Assembly: GCA_025201705.1 (NCBI GenBank)
Contig: MU616980.1
Location: 1-23,732 of the forward strand
DNA from: Dissophora ornata
Taxonomy: Eukaryota > Mortierellomycota > Mortierellomycetes > Mortierellales > Mortierellaceae
DNA: 23,732 nt
Direction of reading: 5' to 3'
Every line of letters starts with the position of its first letter. Position 1 is the stretch's first letter. Made by a program: the position numbers and the translations under genes. The notes below the pieces were generated by a model. The model saw nothing but the letters and a program-made list of their open reading frames with translations. It was not told where the DNA came from and searched no databases. This document shows positions 1 through 12,000 of this stretch, piece after piece.

Positions 1-58
1 GGAAGGAAAAAAAAAAAAAAAGAAAAGAAGGAAAAAAGGCTCAAAAAATCGAACGTAC
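1..58 (-). other. 5' part of a GCN1 intron, cut by the window edge
   Basis: On the minus strand the coding frame reaches AACTCTG and then a GTACGT donor at 58. The remaining bases, read on the minus strand, are almost pure pyrimidine (runs of T and C complementary to the A-rich start of the window). This fits intron sequence. The acceptor lies outside the window. Confidence 0.8.
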
Positions 59-3000
59 CAGAGTTGCTGGCATCCATGCCTTCCATGACGACACTGATGA
101 CAGCTCGCTTGGCAGTATCACTCATGCCACCACCAATCTTGCTGACAACACTCTCCAAGGCACTCAAGACAGTTTCCTTGACACCAGGCTCGCTCGATTT
201 GATACCAGCGACCAACTCAGTGACCAAGGGATCCACCCTGGACTGAAGAGAGATCAAAATTGTCAACGCAGCAGCGGCGCGGACACGAACCGTCGCCGAC
301 GTAGGGTCGGTCAAGGACTTGATGAATGTTCGCTGCAACTGTGGCAAGAAGGGCTTAAGATGAGCAGGAACCTTTTGCAGAAGCAAGCTGTAAGATGAAG
401 AAGTGGATTGATAAGCATAAATAGTTAGTATAATGGAATGAAAGTAGGAAGTCATGCAAGTAATTTCTGGGAAGACTGATTATATACCTCAGGGTGCTCA
501 GGATAGCGCTCTTGACCTCTCCAGGATGACGATCACCGACAATACGAATCAAAGGACCTGTAATCTGTGTGACGAACGGCTTCAACGCATCTGCAGACGT
601 GCGCTGGATCAAATCACTAATACCCAGAGCAGAAGCCTCGCGGACCGAATTCGATCCGTTCATCAGACCCTGCAGGAAGATTGGCAGCAACGGCGCAATA
701 CCCTTGGGCAAACAGAATCCAGGAAGATCCACACCAGGAGTTCCGACCGCACGGACGGAACGACGGACCGACTGCACTAATCCTTCCAAATCATCCTTGC
801 GGACTGTACGGGTAACAGCATTAAGAGCCGCCAAGGCACTGACAACGACAGATTGAGTGCGGTCGTCAAGAAGGTTGATGAGAACGCGAATCCAGTCCGA
901 TACATAGCGAGAGATATCTTGAGTCGATTCGGCGCAGAAAGTCGCGAGGATGTTGCATCCAGACGAGCGCTTAGAAGGATCCTCGGACTTGACAAGCTCG
1001 AACAACATCATCATCAGTGTATGGGCACCATCTGAGTTGTCGATCGATTGCAAGAGTGCACAGATTGTCGTCTCGAGGGCCTCGAGGGTATCGGGGTCGG
1101 TCTCGCTGACTTGCGATTGGATCAAAGCAGCCAAGATGTTGGTCAGACGACGGTTCAAGGCCGTACCAGCAACAGAGACCAAAGAGCCCAAAGCACGAGC
1201 GTTGAAGGCAGTAATTGGCTGAGCAATCAATGTTGGGATCAACACAGGGAACACCACATTCGAACGGACGGCCATAATCTCCTTAAGACCCTCCAAGGCG
1301 TACTCAGACTTGTCGCCAGTGTGAAGGTTGGCGAGCAACGAAGGCAGGATCTCGTCAATAGCCTTAGGACCAACGCACTGGTGAAGGGTATCGAAGGCTT
1401 GAGCGGCAGCCTCACGCACATCGGGCGATTCGTCCAGAAGAGCCTTGCGGACTGCAGGGATGATCGAATCTACATAATCCGAAACATGAACCTTGCCAGC
1501 AGTGGCCATGATCTCTGAGAGACCAATACAAACACCCTGGCGGGTATCGCTCTCGGGGCTCTCGAGACCAGCCTCGAGGATGGGGATAATCTCTGAAAGA
1601 ACAGCCTCTCCCAACTTGCGGACCAAATCTCCAAGGGTGCGGGCAGCAACCATACGACGATCGTACGAGGTCGAGGCCAGGTTGCGGATGATCATCGACA
1701 TGATTGTTGGCAGGATCTCTCTCAATGTGCGAGGAGTGTTGGTAACCAAAGACTTCCAGACAGTGAGCGAAGCCTGGCGAACAATGGCCGAGTTGTCTGC
1801 ACGAACAACGTACAAAGACGCCAGGACACGGTCTCTGCGATCGCGACCCAAAACCTCCAGGAGTTTCTTGCGGATACCGTCCGAGCGACCGAATTCCTCG
1901 GGAGCATCCTCCTCGCCCTCATCATCGACACCAGCCTGCTTGCTAGTACCAGTGATACGGAAGAGTAGGTCTCCCATGAGCTGAACAGAGGATTGACGAA
2001 TACGCCAGTTGTCATCAAAGATACCACGCTCCAACTCGGGCAGGAGCAGATCCACAGCCTTGGTAGCATAGTTATTGATGATCATCTGACCGGCCTTCAA
2101 AGAGGCTTCTCTCACGTACTCGGACTCGTCTGCAAGACCCATCAGAATAGGAGGGATGATACGGCCAAGATAAGGCTGGAATCTCTGACCGAAGGTCGCA
2201 GGAAGATACACAAGCAAGGAAATGAAACCTTCGCGAATGTACGCCTTTGGTGAGTCCGTGTTAATGATGATCTCGGGCAACAGACCCTCCAGGCGCTCCA
2301 AGCCAAGACCAGCAAGGACCTCAGACAGACCCTGGGCAGCTCCCTGGCGATCGACACCAGAGGTATCGGACTTGAGGGTATCGACGAGCTCGTGGACCAG
2401 ATCTGGGAAGTTGGACTCGCCAAGCTTCTCGACAAGGGTACCAAGAGCCTTGGCAGCTGTAGCACGAGCACCGGGAACGGGATCGATCAAGACCTCCTTC
2501 ACGCCAGGCAAGAGGCGAGGCAAGTAGGGAATGAGGTCCTTCTGGTCCGTCAACGATGCCATGTTTCCAACAATCTGAGAAGCCTTCTTCTTGACATCCG
2601 TAGTACGCTCACGAAGACCACGCTCCAAGATTGGCATGACCAAAGCCAACGATGGCGAATCGATGTAGTGAACGAATGAAGTTCCTAGCAAGGCCGTCAA
2701 AGCTGGGTGGGTCTTGGTGTTAGGGTCGCAGAGAGCAGCCATCATGATGGGGACAAGATCCTGAATCTCGGGGTTGGAGATAACCTCGCCGAATTGGGTC
2801 AGGGCCAAACGGGCAGCATCCTGAACAGCCGTGTGCGAGTCCGTCAGAACATCCGAGAGACGAGGAATGATAGTAGGAAGGGAAATAGACAACTGCTTTG
2901 GGGCGCAGAAGGCCATGGAGCCCAAAAGTTCGACGGATCCCTTCTTTGTGCGCCACTGGCGATCATCCAATCCAGTCAACAATGAGGGCATGATGAGCTT

Positions 3001-6000
3001 GACACAGTGTCCAGAGAGTTTACCCATGATGGCACGAGCAGTATCCGAAGTTGCCTGGCGGACATCCATGACTGAATCACCAAAACACACAAGCAGCAAT
3101 GGCAAGATCTGGATAACGTAAGGCTCAAAGAGACGGCCGAGTGTCTGCGACAGGGTCTCAAAGGCAATCATAGCACCTTCACGGGCATGTGGGTCCTTCT
3201 TGTCGTCCACAGCAGCCTTGAGAGACGCCATAACTGAGAATTCCTTGAGGGCAGAAATACCACGGCCCTTGATCACACCAGAAAGGCCGTAGGCCGCACC
3301 GCGACGCTCAGAGTACTTCTTGGAGTGGAAAGTCTTATCCATCAGAGTCTTGAGCAGCTCGGGGACACGGTCAGGAATACACTTGATCAAACCAGGCAAG
3401 CAGTTCGCAACAGCAATCTGGACAGCCTCTGAAGGCGTGTTCAACGTCTCGATCAACTTCTGGACAGCAGAGGGAATCTTGGGAGAGGATGGGTCCAAGT
3501 GACGAGCGAGGGCACCAAACAAAATGACAGCAGACTCGCGGATACGGTCGTGGGTCTCTGAATTACGACCTGGCTCTGAGAGGTAGTTTTCAAAGACGGG
3601 AATCAAGGTGTGGACATTATCAGCGCCGTGAGCAGTGATCATCGCCAGGCCGGCGTCCAACATTCCCTGACGAACGTCCGCACTGCGATCGCCAAGAGCA
3701 TCTTGACGAATCAAGAACTCGGCGAAGGGCTGAAGATCACTGGAAGTCATCAGGGGTGCAATGTTCTTCAAAGCCATAGACAGTCCATAGCGCTGATCCG
3801 AGGGATCCTGTCGGTCCAAAGACTCCTGAATGATGAGACCAAATTCGTTGTACTGAGGAACAATAGGCTGCGCCTTCTCGTGGTAGAGAATGTAGATGGC
3901 ATTCAAGGTGGCAGTGACAGTGTCAGGGTAAAGCTTGACTGCACCAGCGATGGCCTTTGAAGCAGCTTGGCGCACAAAGGTGTTCTGATGAACGACATAA
4001 GGAAGCAAAGCATCCGCATAAGTGGGCTCGACTTCCATTCCGTTGTCTTCCCAGAGCTCAAACGCAAGTTTGGCATTGTTGGCATCTTCGTCGTAGCATT
4101 CAGTCCAGAGCTCACGCGAAAAGTCAATCACTGTCAACTCCAAGGGATCAAGGGCCGCAAGAGCAGCCTGGCGAACTAAAGACTCGTTGTAAAGCAGACC
4201 TTGAAGAAGGGTGTTGATTTCGTCCAATGTTGCTGTGTTGCTCATCGAGTGAGTGAGATCGCCCAAAGATGTCCTAGCAATCTTGGCAAGTTGGGGGTAC
4301 TCCTTGATGATCGACAGCAAGGAACTAATCATCTCTCTGCGGGGCAGAGAATCTGATGCTCCAGATAGTGCATGGTAGGAGACAATGTCCACAGCGATCT
4401 GGACCTGCTCCTGTGAGGCTTCCTTTGCATCTGCAGAGGACTTGTCAGGGCTGATAATGCCGCCATTCTGGAGAATGTTATGGATCAGCGGGAAGCAGAA
4501 TGCAAAGCTCGATGGAAGCAAGGGCTGCTTCTCAGTGACGGAGCGGAGGCGGTAGAGGACACGGGAGACTAGTTCCTCCAAGGGTTCATCCAGCCAATTC
4601 CTGGGGACTTCCTTTACATCCAGGCTACGGAGCGTAGCCAAGGCCAAGGGCACACGGATGGAGTCGAGGCGATCCGAGACACAGCGACCCAAGTCCAGAT
4701 ACGTATCCACAGCGACAGTTCCAACGATAGGGCCTCCGCGCTTGACAACACCGTTCAAAAGGAGTCTCACCAGCTCCACCAGTCTGGAGGTGAGCTCGTC
4801 CGAGTTGCCATCAATCAAAGCACGGATTGTGGCCAAGCCGCGCATCAGGTGGTTATACGTGTTCTGGACGGACTTGCGAATCGTGGACTCCTTGGCAAGC
4901 TGAGCATCAACCGAAGCTTGTTCATCCCTGCTCAGCTTTGGTGTCGCTGGTGCGGACGATGGGGATGGAGCCTTCTTCGTAGAGGATAGCGCCTTCTTGA
5001 CATCGCGGTTAAACTTTTGCTCATCAAAAGCCAGGCGGCTGGGTCCAGCTCCTCCTTGCTTCTTCATCCCCTTCAAGACATCGACAAAGAGCGTGCCTTC
5101 AGGATGTTTCCAGATTTCGACTTCCTGCTCGCCAATTTTATCCAACAATTTCGCATCCAGATCCTCTTCCACATGGCTCAAGAACACGGGAATCATAGTC
5201 GACGGTGCAATAAAGACAAGACTGGAGATGGTCGACATCGCGGCCTTGTACATCAGCGGTGAGTCCGATTCCAAACTTGCTGCATCCATGACTAATTGCT
5301 CAACTCGATCCTGATAGTCCTGAACAAGTCGACCAGGGTCTAGCCTTGCACGCTGAACCATGCTCATCCAGTCGTACTTCTTTGTGGGTGAAGCGATGGC
5401 TTGGTGATGAGAGAGAACGATCAACTCAGTTGCGACCTCAGCCATAACAGCCTGGTCTGCCCCCTCATTGAACGTCGTGATGGCGGACAGAATCTCAGAG
5501 AGGCGATAGGCCGAGATATGAGGGTCAGCTGAGATAGTTGAAGCAGCGAGCATAAGCGTCGAATCCTTGACAGGAGTTTCAATCAGGGAAACCCATCGCA
5601 GCAACGATTCCCTGATGATTGTTCCGATCTTCTTTGCATCATTCTTGGCACAGCGCTGTAAAGCATGGAAGGCTTCCTTGCGAGCGTCTGCATAAGGCGA
5701 AGCAGCCGCCGAGTAGATGAATCCAGTTCCGATCGCCATCTTGGCCTCCTCATCAATGTCCTTCTCGGCCACAAGGGCCTCGAGGGCATGGACAAACCAG
5801 ACGCCTTCCTCTGCGGTTGTCAATTTAGTATAGACCTTGTCGAACAAAACAAGCGAAGGCTTTGGCGAGACCATGAGCGCAGATTTAAGGAGGTGACTAG
5901 CTGATGCATCCCCTGCCTGTACAAGACGATAGGCGGTACTGACAGCTACATAGCCCTCCATTGGTCCATCCTTGTATGTCAATGGCGCCTTCTGAATGTT

Positions 6001-8109
6001 GTTGTAGGCTGTGGTCAATGGCGTCAAGAACAGAGACACATTCTTTACTGACTCTGGCGCATATTCAGCTACAGAAAGAAAAGAGCATCAGTTTGGTGTC
6101 CTCGGCGTTGACGATCAACTTTGGTGCCCATTAATTAAGCAATAACTTACAGTTCCAGATCAATGAGCCCATGCCGCGTGCCCAAGTCTTACGAAGAGAA
6201 GCACGAGGGCTTCCCAGGGCCGCAACTCCGGCCTTAATACTCGCTACAACCTCGGGCGTATCCTTTCCAGTTGCCAGAAGCACCTGCAAGTGCAAAACCA
6301 TTGCGTCAATTCCAAATGTAACCGCCGTCTCGTTCGACTCCTTGGCTGTCATGGTCGTGAGACCCTGTAGAGCCTTTGTGGAGACAGAGTCTGATCGTGT
6401 CGCTGCCGTCTTCCCAATACAGTCGTAAAAGATTCCGCGATGATCTGGGGAAGAGACCATTCCAGTTGTGAGTTGTCTGGTCATCTCTGTCACGACTTTC
6501 AGCACATGTTCTTCTTCGTTGGAGAGTTGGGCAAGCTGTTTGAAAAGAGCGATGGCGGAGATACGGACGGATTCTGAGCTGGAGCGGAGACCGTTGAGGA
6601 GCGGCTCCTGAAGCGAGGGGGTGCTGAAGATGGGCGAGGGGTCAAACGAAAGCGCCTTAACGAGATGGACTAGCACTTATGGACAAATAAAAGGAAAAAA
6701 AAATAATGGTCAGATTCCGTCAGGTTGGATTCTAGCTTATGCTGAGCGTGAAGTCTGATTCCAAGAAATAAGTCCTTACAGGCAAAAACGATCTCGGGGG
6801 CTCGAAGTACGAGACGCACAATGGTTGGCAGGAAATCCGCTTTGAACATATCCAGGGTTACGAAGCGGTGAATAAAGTCGTTAAACGCAGCCTAAATAAA
6901 ACCGGATGTAGTAAGCAATAGGTCAGGGGCTGATCTATGGACATGTTCCCCACTCTATCTGAACAAAAGTAAACATAATAACAACAGAGATCGAACCACA
7001 TACAGCGCATCGTGTTGGCACAGCCTGCTTGGATGAGATCAGGTTGGTCAAATAAAACTTCACGATCGCGTCCTGGTGGTTTGCAACCTGCTCCTTTCCA
7101 ACCTCTGCCTCTTTGTGATTCTTCAATCGAAGAGCCACGTCGACTACGGTGCCCATCAGTACAGAGTTGAGATATGTTGGTGTTGTCGTTGCCGTCGTCA
7201 AAGTGTCCAGGTACAAAGGGATCGAGGTTGCGTTCTTGCGAATACAGCGACGGACATCTGCGATGGCTCCATGAGTAACACTCTTCTTTTCTGCATCCAC
7301 TAATCCATCGATTAGAAGAGCTTGAGAAGAGATCAGTGGCTTCACGTAGGGCGAGGACGAGGTGGACGAGGCATCTGCTGTAGATGCGGCGAGGATGCAA
7401 TTGAGCAAGACATTGACCCAGTTCAAGATCACAAAGCGGTGAGCAGCAGCCGTGATGTAAACACTACGATTAATTACGGATGGAGGTGTAAGCATTAATA
7501 TCGAGTTTGCATGTATAAATGCCTGGTGGCCACGGTCGTCGTTGTTGGTCTGTGCTCTGTTATGTATTTACCCATCGGGGCTCTTGGCAGAAAGTCTCTC
7601 GGTCTCCTTGTGAAGAGTGGGCACCATGACCTTGAGGAACTCTTCCGAATTCCAGGCATGGAGTTCCGTGAGGATGTCGAGGACCGCAAGGCGTGAGGAT
7701 CTGTCATTATAGCGAGGGTATGAGAGGAACAGGATGTGGACGAGGGCAGGCAACAACTCGACCGGCAAGTCTATGACAAAAAGAGATGATCTGTTAGGCA
7801 TCGCGTCCTACTCTCTTCCTTTTCAGGTGCACAGCTCAGGCATGCGAAAAAGCACACGCGAGCACTTTTGACCAGGCGAATCCGTGTGCAATAATAAAGA
7901 TAATAAACCGAAAAAGGTGCGATCTCTCTTGCATTCCTGGCGCACTAGCGCTTACCTTTGCGCTTGATTCGGACGAGGAGCAAGTGCAGAAGCTGGGTGC
8001 GCTCGTTGGTAGACGCGGTCGTGATGGATGGCAACAGTGTCACCTTGAGGTACTCCTGCCATGTGTTCTCGGAAGGGTCATGCGACCCCGTGGAATCAGC
8101 AGCCTGCAT
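59..8109 (-). CDS. GCN1: GCN1, eIF2-alpha kinase activator (3' end beyond window)
   Basis: GCN1 is a giant HEAT-repeat protein that binds translating or collided ribosomes and activates the kinase GCN2 (general amino acid control). Exons read from the sequence: 8109-7956, 7770-7572, 7463-7004, 6891-6780, 6675-6151, 6068-488 and 387-59. Every junction keeps frame, giving about 2453 codons; animal GCN1 is about 2670 residues, so only the C-terminal end is missing. The ATG at 8109 directly follows an in-frame TGA. Recognisable blocks: a basic/acidic linker near residues 860-885 (SRDEQASVDAQLAKE); the eEF3-like HEAT region around 1400-1700 (AYGLSGVIKGRGI); and the highly conserved GCN2 RWD-binding region around 1850-2200 (NTPRTLREILPTIMSMI, RTLGDLVRKLGE, RQGVCIGLSEIM). 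No frameshift or internal stop was seen. It is divergent from the NBAS-like gene. The GCN1 family assignment is firm from these blocks; exon borders are inferred by eye. Confidence 0.96.
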
Positions 8110-9040
8110 TCAAGTACGAATTGTGATTCAACGACTGCGTGATCTATCTACACTCGGTGCGTGTTTGGCTATGAAGGCAAAGGGACGAGGAAGAGCGAGA
8201 GAGGAGACAGGGAGAAGACACCTTGTTAGGGGTGGGAGAGGAGGGATGAGGAGGGGACAAGGTGTTGCAGGGATGAGGGAAGGTGATCGAGATTCACCTT
8301 TTTGCTGCGTCCTTTTGTATTTTGTTTTTTTTTGCCTCCAAAGACTCCAACAGGCGCAACTCAAACTGAGCAACAAAGGGTTGAGCTGTATTCAATAGTG
8401 TTTGGAGACAATGCACTTCCAGCGAGTGCAACTCAGCCACGCAAATATCCCACCTCCCACGTCACATCGCACTTCGTGCGAGGCGCTTGCATGGCCAAAG
8501 AGTCATACTTGCTACCAATGTCAACTACGGAAAATAGACTAAAAACAGGCAGTTCCACGTCTGGCGTGGGAGCAGCTCAAGAAAACAAATAAAAAAAAAC
8601 TGTTTTCATTCGTCCACTTACTGCTACGCCCCCAGGGCTACCAGAACGTTCGCTGATCTGCGTGCTGCAATATCCAGCTGCAATGCAATTGAACGTCGAA
8701 AATAGACGCGGCGTTTGTTCTGGGAGTGAGTAGGGACACAGACATGACTTGGTGTGTCGTAGGAGCAGATGTTTCGCTATCCCCGGTCCATGCCAATCAC
8801 CTCGACGTGTTCTTCCCACCTGCCCACGAGGATTTGCATCGGATCGCATCCCTCGATAACCGGTCACGGAGGACAAGAGAGGATGCATGATGAGAGCCAT
8901 GGAGCCAGCCTTGATGGCTGTCCTCATCTCATCCCTTTCTCCCCACCACAGATACCTTCCCCCCTCCCGAGCCAACGTATCCAGCACTCATATAAAGATA
9001 GAAAGAGACAAGGAAAAAGCTTCTCCTGTCTCCGCAGTGA
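8110..9040. promoter_or_regulatory. Divergent promoter region between GCN1 and the NBAS-like gene
   Basis: These 931 bp separate two start codons that point away from each other, so both promoters must lie here or overlap. On the plus strand the GCN1-proximal part (about 8175-8290) is strongly purine-rich, i.e. a CT-rich leader or promoter for GCN1. The NBAS-proximal part has CT-rich blocks (about 8920-8970) and a TATA-like box. Two short motifs that may be meaningful are discussed as findings: TGACGTGG on the minus strand at 8457-8464 and TGACTC on the minus strand at 8500-8505. Open frames here (for example plus 8302-8592, minus 8577-8987) look like chance or low-complexity translations. 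Confidence 0.6.
8991..8996 (+). promoter_or_regulatory. TATA-like box of the NBAS/Sec39 gene
   Basis: TATAAA lies 50 bp upstream of the first in-frame ATG (9041) and 101 bp upstream of the second (9092), downstream of a CT-rich stretch. This spacing would put transcription start near 9020. That leaves a very short leader for the first ATG and an ordinary one for the second. Motif and position only. Confidence 0.45.
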
Positions 9041-12000
9041 ATGAACAGCACTCCACACAGTGACAGCCTTGTAAACCACACACAGCACACTATGGAGAAG
9101 CAACGGCAGCTGTACGATATCGACAATGTCGCCGTCTGGACTCCCAACGACAACGCAGTGGACACGTCCTCCTCCCTATTAAATAACCACGTCTCAGGCT
9201 CGGGTCCATTGCAGCAACAGCTCGCCGAGCTCGACAAAGACACGAAACGACGGCTTGCTCAATGGAAGCAGTGGTTTCTCCGACGCGTCGCTGCCAATAT
9301 CTCACCTCTCTTCCTCACCACCACCGTCCCCTCCGGGATTGCCTCCACGCTCACGCCATTAAAGTCTTCGTGGCAGATCTCACTGAGTCCCGATAGCCAG
9401 TTGCTGGCTGTCAATCATGAGGACAAGATCGAGTTCAGGACTCTGAACTCGAGCTACCAAATCGTGCACGCGGTTTGGGGGGCTAGTAAGAGGCAGCAGG
9501 ACTTGTACCCGAAATGGAGGAAGGTCGCATGGAGTTTGGACTCGAAGTTGGTGGCAAGGAGTTTCAGCGATGGTACTGTGGAGATTATAGATGTGAAGGG
9601 AAGACTGGTCGGAACGATCTTCCCCAGGGATCAGCAACAGCAACAGGACGCTCCTATCGAAGATGATAATTCCTCTTCCTCCAGCAACACATCCAGTCAA
9701 TTATTTGCTGAGCCCCTGAGTTATCTCGGATTCGTCAATTCCAGGAGAAGTAAGATGGGCGACGGACTAGGGTTCAAGTTTAATGATCACGAATATGCCT
9801 ACGAACTTGTTACGATCACGTACGACAGCATTCTTCGGAGCTATCTCTTCAACACACCCGAGGCACTAGATCAGCCGGGACCGTCCCCGACCTCGCCCTC
9901 AGATGACATCCCTAAGAGGAACAAGATACAACATCGGCGGTCATTATTGGCGACTCAATCGCTTTTGGCGCCAAGGCAGACATCGTGGGCAAGAGAAGGC
10001 TTTTCGGATCCAGGATTTTTTTGCTTTTATCACAAGTTTTCATTCCAGCAGTGGTTCCGGACAGTAGCCTGCGCCAGCGTTGATGAGAATAATGGCATTC
10101 TCTGCATTGGAGGCGCTCCGTATCAGAATAAGGAGTCAGCTGGTAAGCACCCATGTCGTCAAACTTGCTCCGAAGGCACTCCTGGTCATTTGTTCTGATA
10201 TGAGCGACCTACTGACGTTTATGACATTGATGCTCTGCAGATAGCGCAGGCACGCAGTCTGGCGTACAATTCTGGGCGATTGAGAGCGATTCGCCTTACT
10301 ACAGGCGGTACAAGACAGATGGACAGCTCGAGAGCTCAGCCGATAATGTCTTGAGTAAGACAGTGCAGACAGCAAACTCGGCAAAATACCCTTCGAGTCT
10401 CGCCACAATTAGCCACACACTCCAAAAGCTATTCGAACGCGACATCAATCTCACGCACCATTCCGTTCACACGATTGTCGTACATGAAAAGTACGGTGCC
10501 CTCTCGCTCGATTGCTCGGGTTCTCTTACAAGTTGGACCTTTTCAAAAGAGAAGGGCGGGGTGGCCAAGATGACATGGGATAGCGAGCACCTCAACTATT
10601 ATGCCAGGTCCAAAGAGCATAACTCACTCTCGTTCCAGGAATTCCAGCAACTCGTGAAGGAGTACCAATCCAACGGGACTTCGTCACTTTTGATCGGAGT
10701 CGCCAATGGCAGATGCGTCTCAATGCGGTACTGGGCCAAGGATGCTATCTTGCTGGGATACGAGAGCGGTGCAATGATTGTCCTTCAGATCCCTGACCTG
10801 ATCAACATCCTGGGACAGGAGCCTAAGGTGTTTGCATCGTGCCTCGAATTCACCAACTCTGGATTCAGTGCACACGACGAGCAGGTGTTTGTGATTGAAG
10901 AGATCACCAGGATGATTCGCGCACGTGTCGTCGGGGACCGGTGGATCATGATGACGGATCAGGAAGATAAGGCCCTAGGCGAGCCCACGGAGCAAGAAAT
11001 TGCGCAGATGATGGGGAATGAACGCCTGCTCTTTAAATGGATTGCTCAATTTTCGAAATACTTTGAGTCGAAGGATGCAGAGGAACATCGAGCAAAGCGG
11101 CAAAAATTGATTCTTGTCCCAAAGCGAACACTGAGTCTTTACAGGATGTTGCGTGTGCCACCTGAGGAGTTGCTGTATCGTAAACTGGAGGCAAGGGATT
11201 ATTCTTCCGCATTGGCTATTGCTACGACATATGAACTTGACACAGATGTAGTGTATCAGTACCAGTGGAAACAGCTCGTGAACGTCAGCCCCGAAGTTGT
11301 GTCGACATTACTGGGCAAGATCACAGATAAGCAGTGGGTACTTGCCAGCTGTCTCGAGAACGCTACAGACGATCAGGAAACGATTAGAACTCTTTTGGAA
11401 TACGGACTGCAGCTCACTGAGAGTCTTATGGAGGACATTATCAGTCGGTGCGGGCTCGGGGCAGAGGTCAAGCTTGACTGGATCCGAGCAGCTGCGTCAG
11501 GAGAGCTGATGCGGCCAAAGAGTCGAGAAGCACTACTTGCAGCAAAGTTGACTGAAAAAGAGATCTTGTGGTGCAAGTTCCGGTGGTACTTCATCAAGTA
11601 CCTGAATCGACTGTCGACATTCGTGGAACTCACATCTGCGGAGAAGGAGAGCAGAGTGCGTGAAGAGGCGAAGACATCAAGACTTCAGGCAAAGAAAACC
11701 CCAGCCCACGATCCACTAAATCCACTTTATGACGACGACGAGGACCAGAGAACCCCCCAATTGCCATTACTCACAGGATCCTACAACACATTCAAGGATA
11801 TGGATCTGTCTGGGCAAGCGCGCATGTATGCGGAGGCAGAATTTATTGAAGGGGTCAGGGTTCTCTTCACTCGACACAATCGCGAGACGTGGCCATGGAG
11901 GTTAGCTATTGTTGGTCGCATCCCAGAGACCTGTCCAACAGAGCTCTACAAAGACCTCCTGCCTCAATTCGACCCAAGAACCAACACTGAAAAGCCATGG

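Noticed and set aside
454..5904. Many plus-strand and second minus-strand open frames across the GCN1 exon (for example plus 1048-1518, plus 1493-1984, minus 2142-2471)
   Set aside because: They lie wholly inside a conserved GCN1 coding exon in other frames and show no domain; they are compositional shadows.
7958..8398. Plus-strand 146-codon open frame over the GCN1 start and promoter
   Set aside because: It is antisense to GCN1 exon 1 and then runs through a purine-rich tract giving Arg/Gly/Glu-rich low-complexity translation.
8555..8569. Small inverted repeat CCACG-5 nt-CGTGG in the promoter region
   Set aside because: Five-base arms are expected by chance at this scale; no sign of a terminator or operator role in a fungal promoter.
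8577..8987. Minus-strand 136-codon open frame in the divergent promoter
   Set aside because: No family resemblance, no splicing partner, and it overlaps the CT-rich promoter of the NBAS-like gene.
9041..10142. RIC1 (Golgi Rab exchange factor) as identity of the propeller-containing gene
   Set aside because: The propeller suggested it at first, but the following Sec39 region with PPEELLYRKLEARDYSSALA and YELDTDVVYQYQW is specific for NBAS/Sec39.
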